Shown here one piece after another: positions 34,296 to 44,586 of a stretch of DNA of 64,000 nucleotides (positions are counted from its first letter, which is position 1; every line of letters begins with the position of its first letter). The notes beneath the pieces are model-generated. The model searched no databases. It worked only from the letters and a program-made list of their open reading frames with translations, and was not told the origin of the DNA. The translations under genes were made by a program, and so were the position numbers. The DNA lies in assembly GCA_032718865.1 (NCBI GenBank), contig JALUTQ010000003.1, positions 1,580,001 through 1,644,000 of the forward strand, given 5' to 3'. This DNA is from Tilletia caries (lineage: Eukaryota > Basidiomycota > Exobasidiomycetes > Tilletiales > Tilletiaceae).

Positions 34296-35318
34296 GAACA
34301 GCAACATCAGCAGCAGCATGCCGATGGTCCGCTCCCACTGCAGACTGGATATGGCCCACGGCCGACGGAGGTAGCCGCGGCTGCGCTAGCGTCGATGCAG
34401 CAAGGCTCTCAGTCGAACCCGAACGATCCGCTCGGCGCGGCTGCCGGGCAAATGCGGCAGAGCCCGTACAATCATCCCTCGTACGTCTTCGATCACAACG
34501 TACCGCAACCTCCTCCTGCGCCGTCGATTCCAGGCTCAGGTCCGGGTCAAGGTCAGGCCTCGGGGGCTCATGCCAACAATTTCGGCACAGGTCTTCCTTC
34601 TGCAGGGCCGAGCTCGGCTCCAAACCCAGAGGAGTCCAGAAGAGATAATGTGCCATTGGCGCGGAAGAGGCGGGCCCCGGGCGAAGGTCGTGCAGGTCGA
34701 CCGAGCAAGCAGGCACGACAATCCACGTCAAATGACAATGATACTGCCGACTCATCTGCTGTCGCTGGTCCCTCATCGCAACCAGCCGGAGAAGGTTCAG
34801 GTCGGACGTCGGGGAGTGCAAACGGCTCTGAAGCTGCAGGAGACTCGGACGGCCAACTTGCTCGGAACGGACGGGTGCTCAGTGAGGGCAAGCGCGCGGA
34901 GCAGAATCGGCAAGCGCAGCGTGCTTTCCGACAAAGAAGAGATGTGTAAGTGATTCAGACGCGTAACGCTCGTTACCCTCGTCGTGCTTGACAATTCTGA
35001 CCTCTTCCCGATCCTTTATCCGGCAGGAGAATCAAGGAGCTCGAACACAAAGAGATAAGGCTAGATAAGGCTCTTGCCGACCTCGAAACTTGGCGAAGAA
35101 ATTACGAGAGCGCCCAGCAAGTGATAGAAGAACTTCGACGGCAGAACGAAATGCTCGAACGCGCCTTGCTCAGCTTCAACGGCAACAATCCGACCCAAGC
35201 GTCAACATTCAGGACGGTCGTGCCTGGCCCTCCTTCCGGCGCTTCAGGTTCGGCTGCAGCCCCCGCTTCCGGACGGGGCAATGCAGAGTTCCACCCTCAC
35301 CGGACCGATGGGCGGTGA
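34080..35318 (+). CDS. Yap/AP-1-like bZIP transcription factor with a polyglutamine tract
   Basis: Exons are 34080-34945 and 35027-35318. The intron splits the basic region and splicing gives GKRAEQNRQAQRAFRQRRDVRIKELEHKE in two adjacent parts. NRQAQRAFRQRR is the fungal AP-1/Yap-type DNA-contact signature (NxxAQxxFR). A leucine-zipper region follows, with spaced Leu/Ile in KELEHKEIRLDKALADLETW and EELRRQNEMLERALLSF. The N-terminus holds an Ala run, a His/Gln segment and 16 consecutive glutamines, then a Pro/Ser/Gly-rich region likely to be disordered or activating. A second basic patch (ARKRRAPGEGRAGRPSKQAR) precedes the bZIP and may be a nuclear signal or AT-hook-like. No cysteine-rich C-terminal redox domain, as in Yap1, is present, so an oxidative-stress role cannot be claimed. 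Confidence 0.88.
34248..34292 (+). repeat. (CAG)15 microsatellite coding polyglutamine
   Basis: Fifteen uninterrupted CAG codons are followed by CAA, encoding 16 glutamines in the bZIP factor. The pure CAG run makes length variation between strains likely. Confidence 0.95.
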
Positions 35319-35715
35319 TCATTCCCAGATAGATGATATTCCGCCTCATATTCGCAAATGCTTACTTTGCAACCACCACAGCATGAGGCCCGCGGTTCCC
35401 AAGACTTCCAGACGGCGTCGGAGAAGGATCGAAGCAGCGGGATGTCGTGGCATTACAGGGGTGGGAAGGCGGCCATACATAGTGTACATTACAACGAGAC
35501 TCGACTACTTCGCCTGTCCCCTCTCTGTCAGCCCCGCAATTGCAGAAGGGAGGCCTCTATGTGCATCATGGAGGTATGTAGTGGAACGGACGAGGAGGGA
35601 TGTGCTTGGTGTTCGTGACTCGGGGGAACGGGAGAAGATTCGTGCATGGGAGAAACAATCATGGTCCGTGTTGGAACTAGGAGAAGCCTTCACCGTTCGA
35701 AAAAGCTCAGGCGCA
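35319..35715. other. Intergenic between the convergent bZIP and aminotransferase genes
   Basis: These 397 bp separate two stop codons. No gene, RNA or repeat is recognisable. It presumably contains both 3' UTRs. Confidence 0.5.
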
Positions 35716-37794
35716 TCAGCAGCAGCACGAAGAACCTGCGTTGCGCAGCGCCGTGAGTTGTTCCATGTTGAGCTCGGGCAGTCGAGCTGTGCAAAGGTCG
35801 AAATCGCTCGTCCCCTCCGTATGACGGCGCTTCCGGGGACGTCGGCTGCCCAAGATGGCCTCTTCCACACTGGAAGGCGTGCCGAGCTGGGCCGAGGCAG
35901 CACCAGATTCCCCTCCAGCTGCAGTCGCCATACCAGTCGGAACCGTGCTCGCCGCTGCCGTTCCTTGCAGACCGAGGGTGGGCAGCTCTGTCTTGGGTGG
36001 TGTCCAAGGGTTGTCGTCCAGACCGAGCACGAGTTCGAGGCGGCGCAGCCCCTCGTTCAGTGCGGTGGGGAGCAGAGAGAACGTCACGCGGAAGACTCCT
36101 GGGCGGGGGTAGTTGTAGCTGGTGGAAATGGACAGGTCAGCTCTCCTTGAATAATATCGCAACAAATCAAAGCACTGGACCATGAAGCGGCCTGTCTCTT
36201 GATTGACTCACTTGCTTCCTGGAGTAATTGCGACCTTGTGTTCAAGGGCCTGGGGAATAATCAAGCATCAGCCCTTCAGAAGCTGCTTTTGGACCTATAT
36301 GCGTTCTGAGCGAAACTTACCTTCGCCCACAGCAGAGTATCCGCATCACGCAAGTCCTCGACCGCCTTGCCGTCCTTATCAATCTTGGGTAGCAAAGGCG
36401 TGAAGTCGACCATGACGAAATGGCCAGCGTTGGATGGGGAATAGCTGAGCTTGTGGTGGAGAAGCCAGCTCTTGATCGTCTCGTACGAGGCAGTCAGACG
36501 TGCTCGGTTTGTGGCTACGAAGCGGGGAAAGAAGTAGCGGTCGAGGAGGAGGGCGGAGTAGAGAGCGTCGCTTGGGGATCCGACCATGTTGAGCTTTGCA
36601 GTGACCTACAAATTTTGCAGGGAAGAGTCTCAGTATCGGCAACAGCTCCGAAGCAGCCGAGAAAAGCGTTGAACTCACTTTCATGGCTGCCATCAATTCA
36701 GGGTTGTGCTGGGTCACAAGAGCCCCGACTCTGATCCCATTCAAGCCAGTGTCCTTGCTGGCCGAGTAGATCACACTGATGCGTGACGGATGGACACCCT
36801 CCGCCTCCCAGTCGATACTGAGTGCAGACACGAACGGCTGCGGTCGGCCATTGTCCGAGGTAGGGAAGGTGGAGAGTGCATATATCTCATCGGAGACGAG
36901 GTGGAGGTTGTTCTTTTGGCAGAACCGGCCATATGCAACCATGGCGTCCCGGTCGTAGCATCGTCCGATCGGGTTGTGAGGCTGGCAGAGCATGATAGCT
37001 TTAACTTTGCAGGTCCCAGAACTCGTGTCTGTTTCGGCTGCAAGGGCATCCTGGAAGCCCGCGAGAGCTCCTTCGCCGTGGTACCATTCATCCTCGACCC
37101 CTTCTCCGGATCCATGGGGCGAGTAGACGGGTACGACACGGACGCCCGAGCGAGGCTCAGCATCGGCAGGGAAACCATTGTACATGGGAGCAGCGCAGAG
37201 GAAAGAGTCCCCTTCGTCAAGGAGGTGGGTTGAGATTTGGTCGAGAAGCGATCCGCATCCGGGGGCAGTGATGATGTGATGGGGCTGCACGCTCTCGAAC
37301 GGGGAGAAGTACGTGTTAAAGTGATGGCAGAAAGCGTTGAAAAGACGGGTGGACCCGAACAGACTTGTGCCATAGGTCAGGTCGGTGGGTTCCAACGCCG
37401 TGTGACCTTTGGCGAACTGATGAAGGAAGGAAACGGGACAGTCAGGGCAGATAAAGGACCTTCGGCGCGGACCGGTCGAGAGACTCACCTGGAGCAATTC
37501 AGCCTCCATCAACGAGTTGTTGGCGATGCCAAGATTGACGACACCACTCGGGTTCGTCCGAGGGCAGTACGCATCCTGCAGCATTCGATCGAAGATGCAC
37601 CAGAAAGGGGTGATCTTGACTGCGTGCGCCTGGCCGCGCTTGCTGAGCTGGGCTGCCTTGAGCGGCGCATCCGTACGTTTGTCATTCGTGACACCGGTGG
37701 TTCCTTCTGCGCTGCGAGAAGCTGAAGAAGGGGAAGAGATGTCACCAGCGGAGAGAGGAAGGAGGGAAAGTGAGGCTGAGATTTGGCAAGACAT
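35716..37794 (-). CDS. PLP-dependent aminotransferase class I, ACC-synthase-like
   Basis: The start is at 37792-37794 (MSCQISASLS); exon 1 is 37489-37794 and four or so introns follow. Family features in order are GVVNLGIANNSLMEAELLQ, YGTSLFGSTRLFNAFCHHFN, the cofactor segment ITAPGCGSLLDQI, MLCQPHNPIGRCYDRD (substrate/PLP Asn), LVSDEIYA, and SASKDTGLNGIRVGAL with the PLP-binding lysine (near 36750). This layout is that of ACC synthase and ACC-synthase-like aminotransferases. Fungal members may make ACC or act as ordinary amino-acid transaminases, and sequence alone cannot separate these. After PRPGVFRVTFSLL (substrate Arg) comes a C-terminal extension of about 110 residues, Ala/Gly-rich then basic (SRRPRKRRHTEG), ending in three cysteines. 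It diverges from PSMG2. Confidence 0.87.
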
Positions 37795-38242
37795 TGTTGG
37801 GGAGCGTAAGTATGATGGATCAGGGACGTTTTCAAAGCATTCGGAAGCGCCCCGTTCTCTCCTGTCCTCCCTCCCTTTATACCCTGTCGCAGATATGAGA
37901 TATGAGATATGAGAAAAGCGGCTGGCCTCCTGCGCCCAACCGACAGTCCAGAACACAGTAGCTGATGACTGATGAGGCTCCACCCCCGAACAACGATGAG
38001 AGATTGAGCGACTGAGAGGATGGTGGTTTGGTGGTCCGATAAGCGCTTATGAGCGGCTACTTTTGCTGGGAAAGTAGCCTGGCAGTGAGTAGTGTCAGAA
38101 CGGCTAGCAAGAGCAGGATGGTGCTCAAACGGTTTTGCCTGCGCTTCGACACTCCGACCACCTTTCCCTTTGTCCGACCTGTGATTACGACCTCGACTTC
38201 TCACAGTGTGCGCGAATCTCTTCTCTTTCTCTTTCCTGAGCC
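37795..38242. promoter_or_regulatory. Divergent promoter between aminotransferase and PSMG2 genes
   Basis: The 448 bp between the start codons include three tandem copies of GATATGA at 37892-37912. No other element is assignable. Confidence 0.4.
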
Positions 38243-39390
38243 ATGTCGTCGCTATCCTTCTTTCCTAGTCAGAGTCCGGGTGCCGACTTGAGTGGACATA
38301 CGCTCATCGTCCCCGCCGTTTCCATCGGCAATGTCCCACAGCTGACGGTCGACTTGCTCATCCACCACGTCCCTCTCGGACTTCGTTACCTCGGCGCATT
38401 CGACAGCACCGAATGGTGTCTACCGTATGCATGCCCGCAAGACCATGTCTCCTCTGCAGGGAAAAGCAACGGAGCGGATACTTCGATGCTTGGGTTGCCT
38501 TTGCAATGTGAGTGGCGACATAATCTGTTGACGCTGCGCTAAGCTCACCTAATGTTAATGTTTTTTCAGTATACTCGAATTCAAGCCTTCGCCTCACCGT
38601 GCTGCAACAACGTAGTCCGATCCTCAAGGTAGCCAAGCGTGATTTTGCTCTCGCTCTCCTCAACTGGGCCAAATCGGCTGGTATCGCACAGATCCTCGTT
38701 CTTTCCAGCCTCGATGCCGGACTTCGAGTGGATGCAGAGATGCAGTGAGTGTGCAACGACTAACTCCTTAGCTCGGCTCGACTTTCCGCTGCAGGCGATT
38801 CAGGATCGTTGTTTTACCTGTACTCTATCTTTTCTCAGTATTCCCTTGGTCCATCTCCTGGCTTCCCCTGCTTCAAGGTCGTCATCATCCGTGCTGAAGA
38901 CTCTCGCGCAGTCGTTCCCTGCATTCCAGCCTCAAGCTACGCACGAAGATGATCTGCCACCGAGACCGAAAGCATCTCCCTCGAGTGGTCTCCCATTCTT
39001 GCCCGGCGCAGGTCTAACACGCCTCCTTCTTCAGGCCGCCGCGGAGGACTCGCTGCCCGTAGGAGCATTGCTCATGTTTGCCGGAGAGGGGGATAACAGA
39101 GGTGACGCACATGCTATGGCAACCTTTCTTCTCGACATCCTGAAGCGGGCGTCCGAATCTGAACAGGACGCTGCTTCGGCTCCTTCCGCAAGTGCTCCCT
39201 TTGAGCGGGATGGTGAGTTTTACACAACTGCATGACCAATACCGTGGTCGCCACCGTGACCGAGGCTCACTATCACTCTGATGACCATTTACATATCTCT
39301 CTTTTCGTTACGGGTGTAGGCGCATTCAAGGAACCGCGCAGCTGGCTTACTGTCTTCGGACAGCGAATGGACCAGGCCATCTACGGTTGA
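38243..39390 (+). CDS. ADD66: Proteasome assembly chaperone 2 (PSMG2/ADD66)
   Basis: This chaperone, with its PSMG1 partner, guides assembly of the 20S proteasome alpha ring. Exons by splice sites and frame are 38243-38507, 38570-38744, 38839-39212 and 39320-39390. The N-terminus GADLSGHTLIVPAVSIGNVPQLTVDLLI matches the PSMG2 start (a hydrophobic strand, then the VPAVSxGNVxQLxxDLLI motif). Next come LRLTVLQQRSPILK and FALALLNWAKSAGIAQILVLSSLDA, the conserved middle. The family's C-terminal motif appears as EPRSWLTVFGQRMDQAIYG, with the Pro-x-Ser-Trp and Phe-Gly. The final exon is needed to supply it. Confidence 0.88.
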
Positions 39391-39541
39391 CCCTTCCAGA
39401 TCCTGCTGCGGATGTTATCAAAAAGAACACCACAGAATGAATTCAAAGACCAGAACGTATACAAATGACCGATGTGCGTTTAACAGAGACCGAACGTGAT
39501 TCATACTTCTATCAACAGTATAGGTGAAAAACGTACACCAT
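39391..39541. other. Short intergenic between convergent PSMG2 and nitrite reductase
   Basis: Only 151 bp separate the two stop codons, so their 3' UTRs are short or overlap. Confidence 0.5.
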
Positions 39542-42500
39542 TCACCACTCCAAGCTGCTTTCTCCGCACGCCGCCTTGTTCTGATCCGGGATCGCGATGC
39601 CTGCAGTGGTAAGCTTGTTGTCACGAGCTTCACGCTGCACTGCCTCGGTAGGGCCTGCGATCTCGACCCCAGACTTGCCGCCCCCGATGACCAGGGCCTC
39701 AGATTCCTCCTCCGCCTTGCGAATCCTAGATTTTCACCGGGAGGAAAACACGAGAAGCATGTCAGCTCGATCCATAACATGGGAAAGGCCAAAGTGTGTT
39801 TACTCACATCCACTTCGTCGTGCTGAGAACAGCGTCAAGCGCGTCGGTAGGAGGGAGCAGCAAGTGCACCGTCCCGTCCTCCGCCTTCGCCTCAAATGTC
39901 ATGATCTGAAGCAATCAGGAAGGCGTGGACGGATGTGCAAGGACGTCAGTACACTTCCGGAGAGAAACAGTGTGAGGAGATCGCCAATGGCTCGAGGCAC
40001 TCACCGAGTAGTCGGGATCACTGCACGACCCTGCCGCTCCAGAACGCTTGGCGTCAAGCTGGTAGTTACGCTTGTGCAGCGGGCATGAGATGTACGGCCC
40101 ATTCTCGTTCTCGCCCACCAAGCCCTCCGCCAGGACGAAAGCTCGACGATGGGGACACATGTTCTGCGACGCTCGCAGTCCCCTTCCAGGCAAGTTCCAA
40201 ATCGCAATCTGGGTATCGCCATACTTGACCACGGCACTCGTCGTCGACTTCTCGCTCGGGTCCAAGTCCGAGAGCTTGCAGACGGGCCGCCATTCCCACT
40301 TGGCGCTCGCGGCCACGTTCGAAGGGTCGAACTTGAGCGGACTGGTGTCCGCAGGCCAGTCGGCCGGCCGACGTTGGCCACGCTGCTCAATCTGCTCAGC
40401 GTGTTCCTGTGTTTCGTCGGTGTTGACGAATTGGCGGAAGACTTTCTTGCGCTCCTCGTTCTGGACGACCTCGGTCCACTCGCATTCGAAGGTGCCGATC
40501 AGCTCCTCCATCTCCTTCTCGAGCTCTGCGCAGATGCCAAGTTTATCGTCGATGATGACTTCCTTTAGAGCCTTAAGACCTCCAGGTAGTCGCTCGATCC
40601 AACGTGCTGTTCGCTCTAGCTTGTCTGCAGATCGAATGTAGTAGATCAGGAAGCGATCAATGATCTTGATGGCCTCGAGGCGTGGCACATCGCTCGCGAT
40701 GAGTTCGGCATGTCGGGGCTCTGCGGAGGATAAGGACATCAGAAGGTGTTCAGGACTAAAGATGGAAACCTCAACTCACTTGCGCCACCATTGCCTCCAA
40801 GATATAAATTCCATCCTTTATTTGTGGCGATGAGTCCGAAGTCCTGCAAGAAAGAACACATGTCATATAAGTGTTAAGCAATCTCTCCTGAGCAAAGTTC
40901 CCATGCGTAAGACGAAAAGAACTCACCTTGCCCTGTGCTTCAGCGCATTCACGCACGCAGCCACTTACACCGCCCTTCAACTTGTGCGGCGACCGAACCA
41001 TCTTATACCGCTCCTCTAGTTCAACCGCAAACCCGACGGCGTCTCCAACGCCGTATCGGCACCAGGTGGAGCCGACGCAGCTCTTCACTGTCCGCAACGA
41101 TTTGCCGTAGGCGAGACCCGTCTCGAGTCCTCCAGCAGTGAGGCGTTCCCAAATCTTGGGCAAGTCTTGCTTTTTGGCTCCGAACAGGTCGATGCGTTGA
41201 CCGCCGGTAATCTGATGAATAGGTAAGAAAGAGACGGAAAACGATGAGCATTGGGAAGACTGTCGATGCAAGCTGGGGACAGGGGAATTACTGACCTTGG
41301 TGTACAAGCCATAATCTTCGGCAACCTCTCCGATCACCTTCAGCTTGGCCGGACTAACCTCACCAGCGGGAAGGCGTGGCACCACAGAGTACGTTCCATC
41401 ACGTTGCATGTTCGCCAGCGAGCGATCGTTCGTGTCTTGCGTCTGACGCATCTCGCTCTTCATAATGAGATCGTTCCAGAGCGAGGAAAGGATGTTGCCT
41501 ACTGCTGGACGGCAGGTTTCGCATCCGAGAGAGTTTGATTGGCCTCCTGCTGAGGCCATCACGTCGGTAAACGTCTTGAGCTTCCTGAACTTGATCAGCG
41601 TGAACAGGTCTTGCCGAGAGAACGCAAAGTGGGAGCTACAAGATCGTGATTTGAAGTAGTGAGTAGAGCGGGTTGTCAGCCTTCGCGTTCTCTCTTGATC
41701 AAGGCGAAGGGCCCGCCCCGCTTGAACGTGTACACTCACCACAAGTTGTTGGAGATCTCCGCGCCGGCATCCTTCATAGCCTTATTGAAGATGCTCGTCG
41801 TAAGAGGCATACAGCCTCCACAGCCCGTTCCACACTTTGTGTTCGCCTTGATCTCGCCAAGCGTCCGGGCGCCCTGCTTGACACACTGCACAACGTCACC
41901 CTTCTTGACATTGTGGCAACTGCAAATTTGCGCGTCGTCATCGAGGTCCGCACCCTCTTCCTCGCCGTCCTTCTTGGCGCCTAGGATGAGTTCCGAAGGT
42001 GGAATCTCGAGCGGTTTGCCCTTGTTGACCATACTGACCAGCTTGACAAAGTCTTTCACGTCACCGACCATCATGCCGCCGACGATGTACTTCCCGTCGG
42101 CAGTGAAGAGGTACTTCTTGTACACATCCGAGAAGGGATCCCGATAGGTAAGAGCCTTGATTTCTGGAGGGGGTGGTGTGATTCCCTTTGCCGCAGCACG
42201 CGCCTGACCGGGAACCGCACGCGTGAATTTGCCCTTGTCGGCGAAGAAGGATCCGAAGGAGGCGACGTCGACGCCCATCAGCTTGAGCTTGGTGCTGAGA
42301 TCGGGACTGACCATGTCGCGTGGAGAATGTAAGGGGTCCAAGGCGAGGTTGAACGCGAGAACGTCGGCCATCTCCACACCGGGCGCGATGAGTCCGAACG
42401 TTTCCCCCTTGAAGGATGCACACTCTCCAACAGCGTACACGTTCGGAACCGATGTCTGGAGTCGTTCGTTGACAGTGATTCCTCCCCTTGGAGCTGTCGC

Positions 42501-43498
42501 GATCCCTGACGCTTTGGCGAGCTCGTCTCGCGGTTTGATCCCAACTGCGAAAACAATCATGTCGAGATCGTAAGGTTCGTCCTCACCACCGTCTTTGCCT
42601 TCGAGGAGAATTCCCCTGAGTCGCTCTTTGCCTTCGTCATCCTCATCAGTAGAAGAGACGATGATGTCGCGTACGCGGGCTTGCAGTAGGACGTCCACGC
42701 CCATATTTCGCACTTTATCGAGCACGAGCCGGCCTCCTTCGCCGTCGAGCTGCCGCGAGAGGACCCACTGGTTCCGCTCGACGAGGACAACCTTTTCGAC
42801 CGTTTCGAGCTCGAGGAGAGCGTGTGCGGCCTCAAGGCCCAGTAGTCCACCTCCCACCACGGCTGCGCGCCGAATGGGTCGCGACTCTGCGTACCCGATA
42901 GTGGCGTCCAAATCGGCGATGTTACGATATACGAACGCGCCTGCTGTTCTCATGAAGCGCGGTTTGGAGACGTACGGTGGCAGTGCAGCGTCTGAACCGG
43001 TTGAAAGGATGCAAACGTCGTAATCAATCAGCGCGCCTGATTGCGTGCTGACTTGCTGTTTCTGGTGGTCGATGGCTGTGACGAGGTCATTCGTATGGTA
43101 TGCGAGCTTGCCGGGAGCATGTGATGTGTACCATGCGAGAGGGTTGAGGTACAAGTCTTCAACGGAACGCTTCCCAAAATACTGGGTTAAGCCGACTCTG
43201 TTGTAGGCAATGTGTTTTTCCTCTCCGATTCTATCAGGGAGTAAATTGGGAACAGTATGAAGATGAATGGGAAGGCTCATGCGAAGGTGTATGATACGCT
43301 TACTCACACTGTTACGCGCCATTCGTTGCGCGTGTCGGCCTTGAAGAGCTTCTCGATGAAGGCAACGCCGACCATTCCAAGGCCGACTACGACAGCATGG
43401 CGCTGGTAGGAGGCGATATCTTGCTGAGAGGGGGCAGGAGCAGGAGCAGACTGCCCCTCCTCTCGCTGGAAGGTGATCGAAGTGGGAACTGGAACCAT
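39542..43498 (-). CDS. nir1: Assimilatory nitrite reductase [NAD(P)H], siroheme type
   Basis: This enzyme reduces nitrite to ammonium with six electrons from NAD(P)H. Exons by splice and frame, in transcription order, are 43308-43498, 41740-43230, 41296-41635, 40927-41211, 40780-40843, 40005-40720, 39808-39905 and 39542-39725. The N-terminal FAD/NAD reductase part has HAVVVGLGMVGVAFIEKL and AAVVGGGLLGLEAAHAL. A BFD-type 2Fe-2S segment reads ICSCHNVKKGDVV...CGTGCGGC. The siroheme/4Fe-4S half has STWCRYGVGD and GGVSGCVRECAEAQGKD. A C-terminal Rieske domain has CPHRR and SCPLHKRNY. The chain ends CGESSLEW. It is divergent from nitrate reductase, with which it must be co-regulated, because nitrite is toxic if left unreduced. 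Confidence 0.95.
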
Positions 43499-44586
43499 GG
43501 CCGGGTTGAGTCAGGAGGCCGGATCTGCAGGGAGAACGAGGAGAGTAGCTGGGCTATCTGCGCTTCTCGTTGGTCGTGGGGAGAGAAGAGTTCTGTGTGC
43601 GATTTAGATCAGCGAGGAAGGGATGAAGAGGCGACAGAAGCGGTGAGCAGCATGTGGATGAGTGTTATACAATGCAACAATCGCTCCAATGGCACAGGTC
43701 ATAGCCCAGTCCACTTTCAGCTCCCAGCGGCGAATAAACACAGTGCCCAGGCCCGACGATAAGATACTCTAGCGGGTCGGGGCTCGGGCCTTGCCGCCCT
43801 GCGTCTCCTCCATGCGCCCCATGCCATGCTGGCAATTTGACATTGGAGAAGCGGCTTGAGGCTTGAGGTGTCGCGTTGTGGCCTGTGGGAGGGAAGGTAT
43901 AGGACAGAAGGATAAAGTTTCTCATCTGAACCGAAACGACCGGGAATACTGCGAGCTTATTTTTCCTTATCTCTCCTGTAAACATATTAATCCATCGGAA
44001 TTGTTGGGACGTTTCACGTTGCCCTTTTTTTTGGCGCACAATTTCGTTATCTTGGAGATAACGACCTTCCCCTGCATCGCTCTCCGCCGCCCATCTGTGC
44101 TTCTTTGCCTTGCTTCGACCACCGCGCTCGCAACACGCTCCGCAGTCCACACTCAGCTCCTGCAACTGATTACTGATTATGCACACAGCAACGAACGCCC
44201 TGTGGTACCACAACTGCAGCCAGGCCTATTCCTCCCTCCCGATCGAGCTCTCGGCCCTGAGCGAGATACACACCCCGTGAGGCGTAAGGCGTGCCGCTTC
44301 ATATGACCTTCGTTCGTGGCACGGATATCGCTTTAGTGTGCTCACTCCCTATTCACCGACAGACAGTGCCGAGACTGACTGCAGCGTATTTGGTATTGGG
44401 AAGCGCTCATCTTCGATCCCTCCCTCCGCATTTCCTCCTTCCTTGCTTCTCTCAACTTACCTCTCATTCTGGATCACCATCTTTTCCTTCTCCTTCTTCC
44501 TCATCGTTCAGTCATCCAGTCAGAGCCGGAAAAGCAGCAGGCAACCCCCAAACCTCCCAGGTCTTTCAGTATCACCTACGACGACG
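43499..44586. promoter_or_regulatory. Shared divergent promoter of nitrite and nitrate reductase with GATA sites
   Basis: The 1,088 bp between the two start codons contain at least four HGATAR-type sites: CGATAA at 43757-43762, TTATCT at 43967-43972, TTATCT at 44047-44052 and AGATAA at 44056-44061. Such sites bind AreA/Nit2-type GATA factors, which switch on nitrogen-source genes when ammonium or glutamine is low. A long pyrimidine-rich stretch (about 44395-44530) precedes the nitrate reductase start. I could not assign a site for the pathway-specific NirA/Nit4-type activator. Confidence 0.7.
44046..44062. promoter_or_regulatory. Perfect inverted pair of GATA-factor sites
   Basis: The 17 bases GTTATCTTGGAGATAAC are two 7-bp arms in exact inversion around TGG, each carrying one GATA core. 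Closely paired GATA sites are the strongest AreA/Nit2-type targets known in nitrate gene promoters. Confidence 0.75.

Noticed and set aside
37892..37912. GATATGA x3 as a GATA-factor site cluster
   Set aside because: The GATAT cores do not match HGATAR and the repeat looks like a simple microsatellite.
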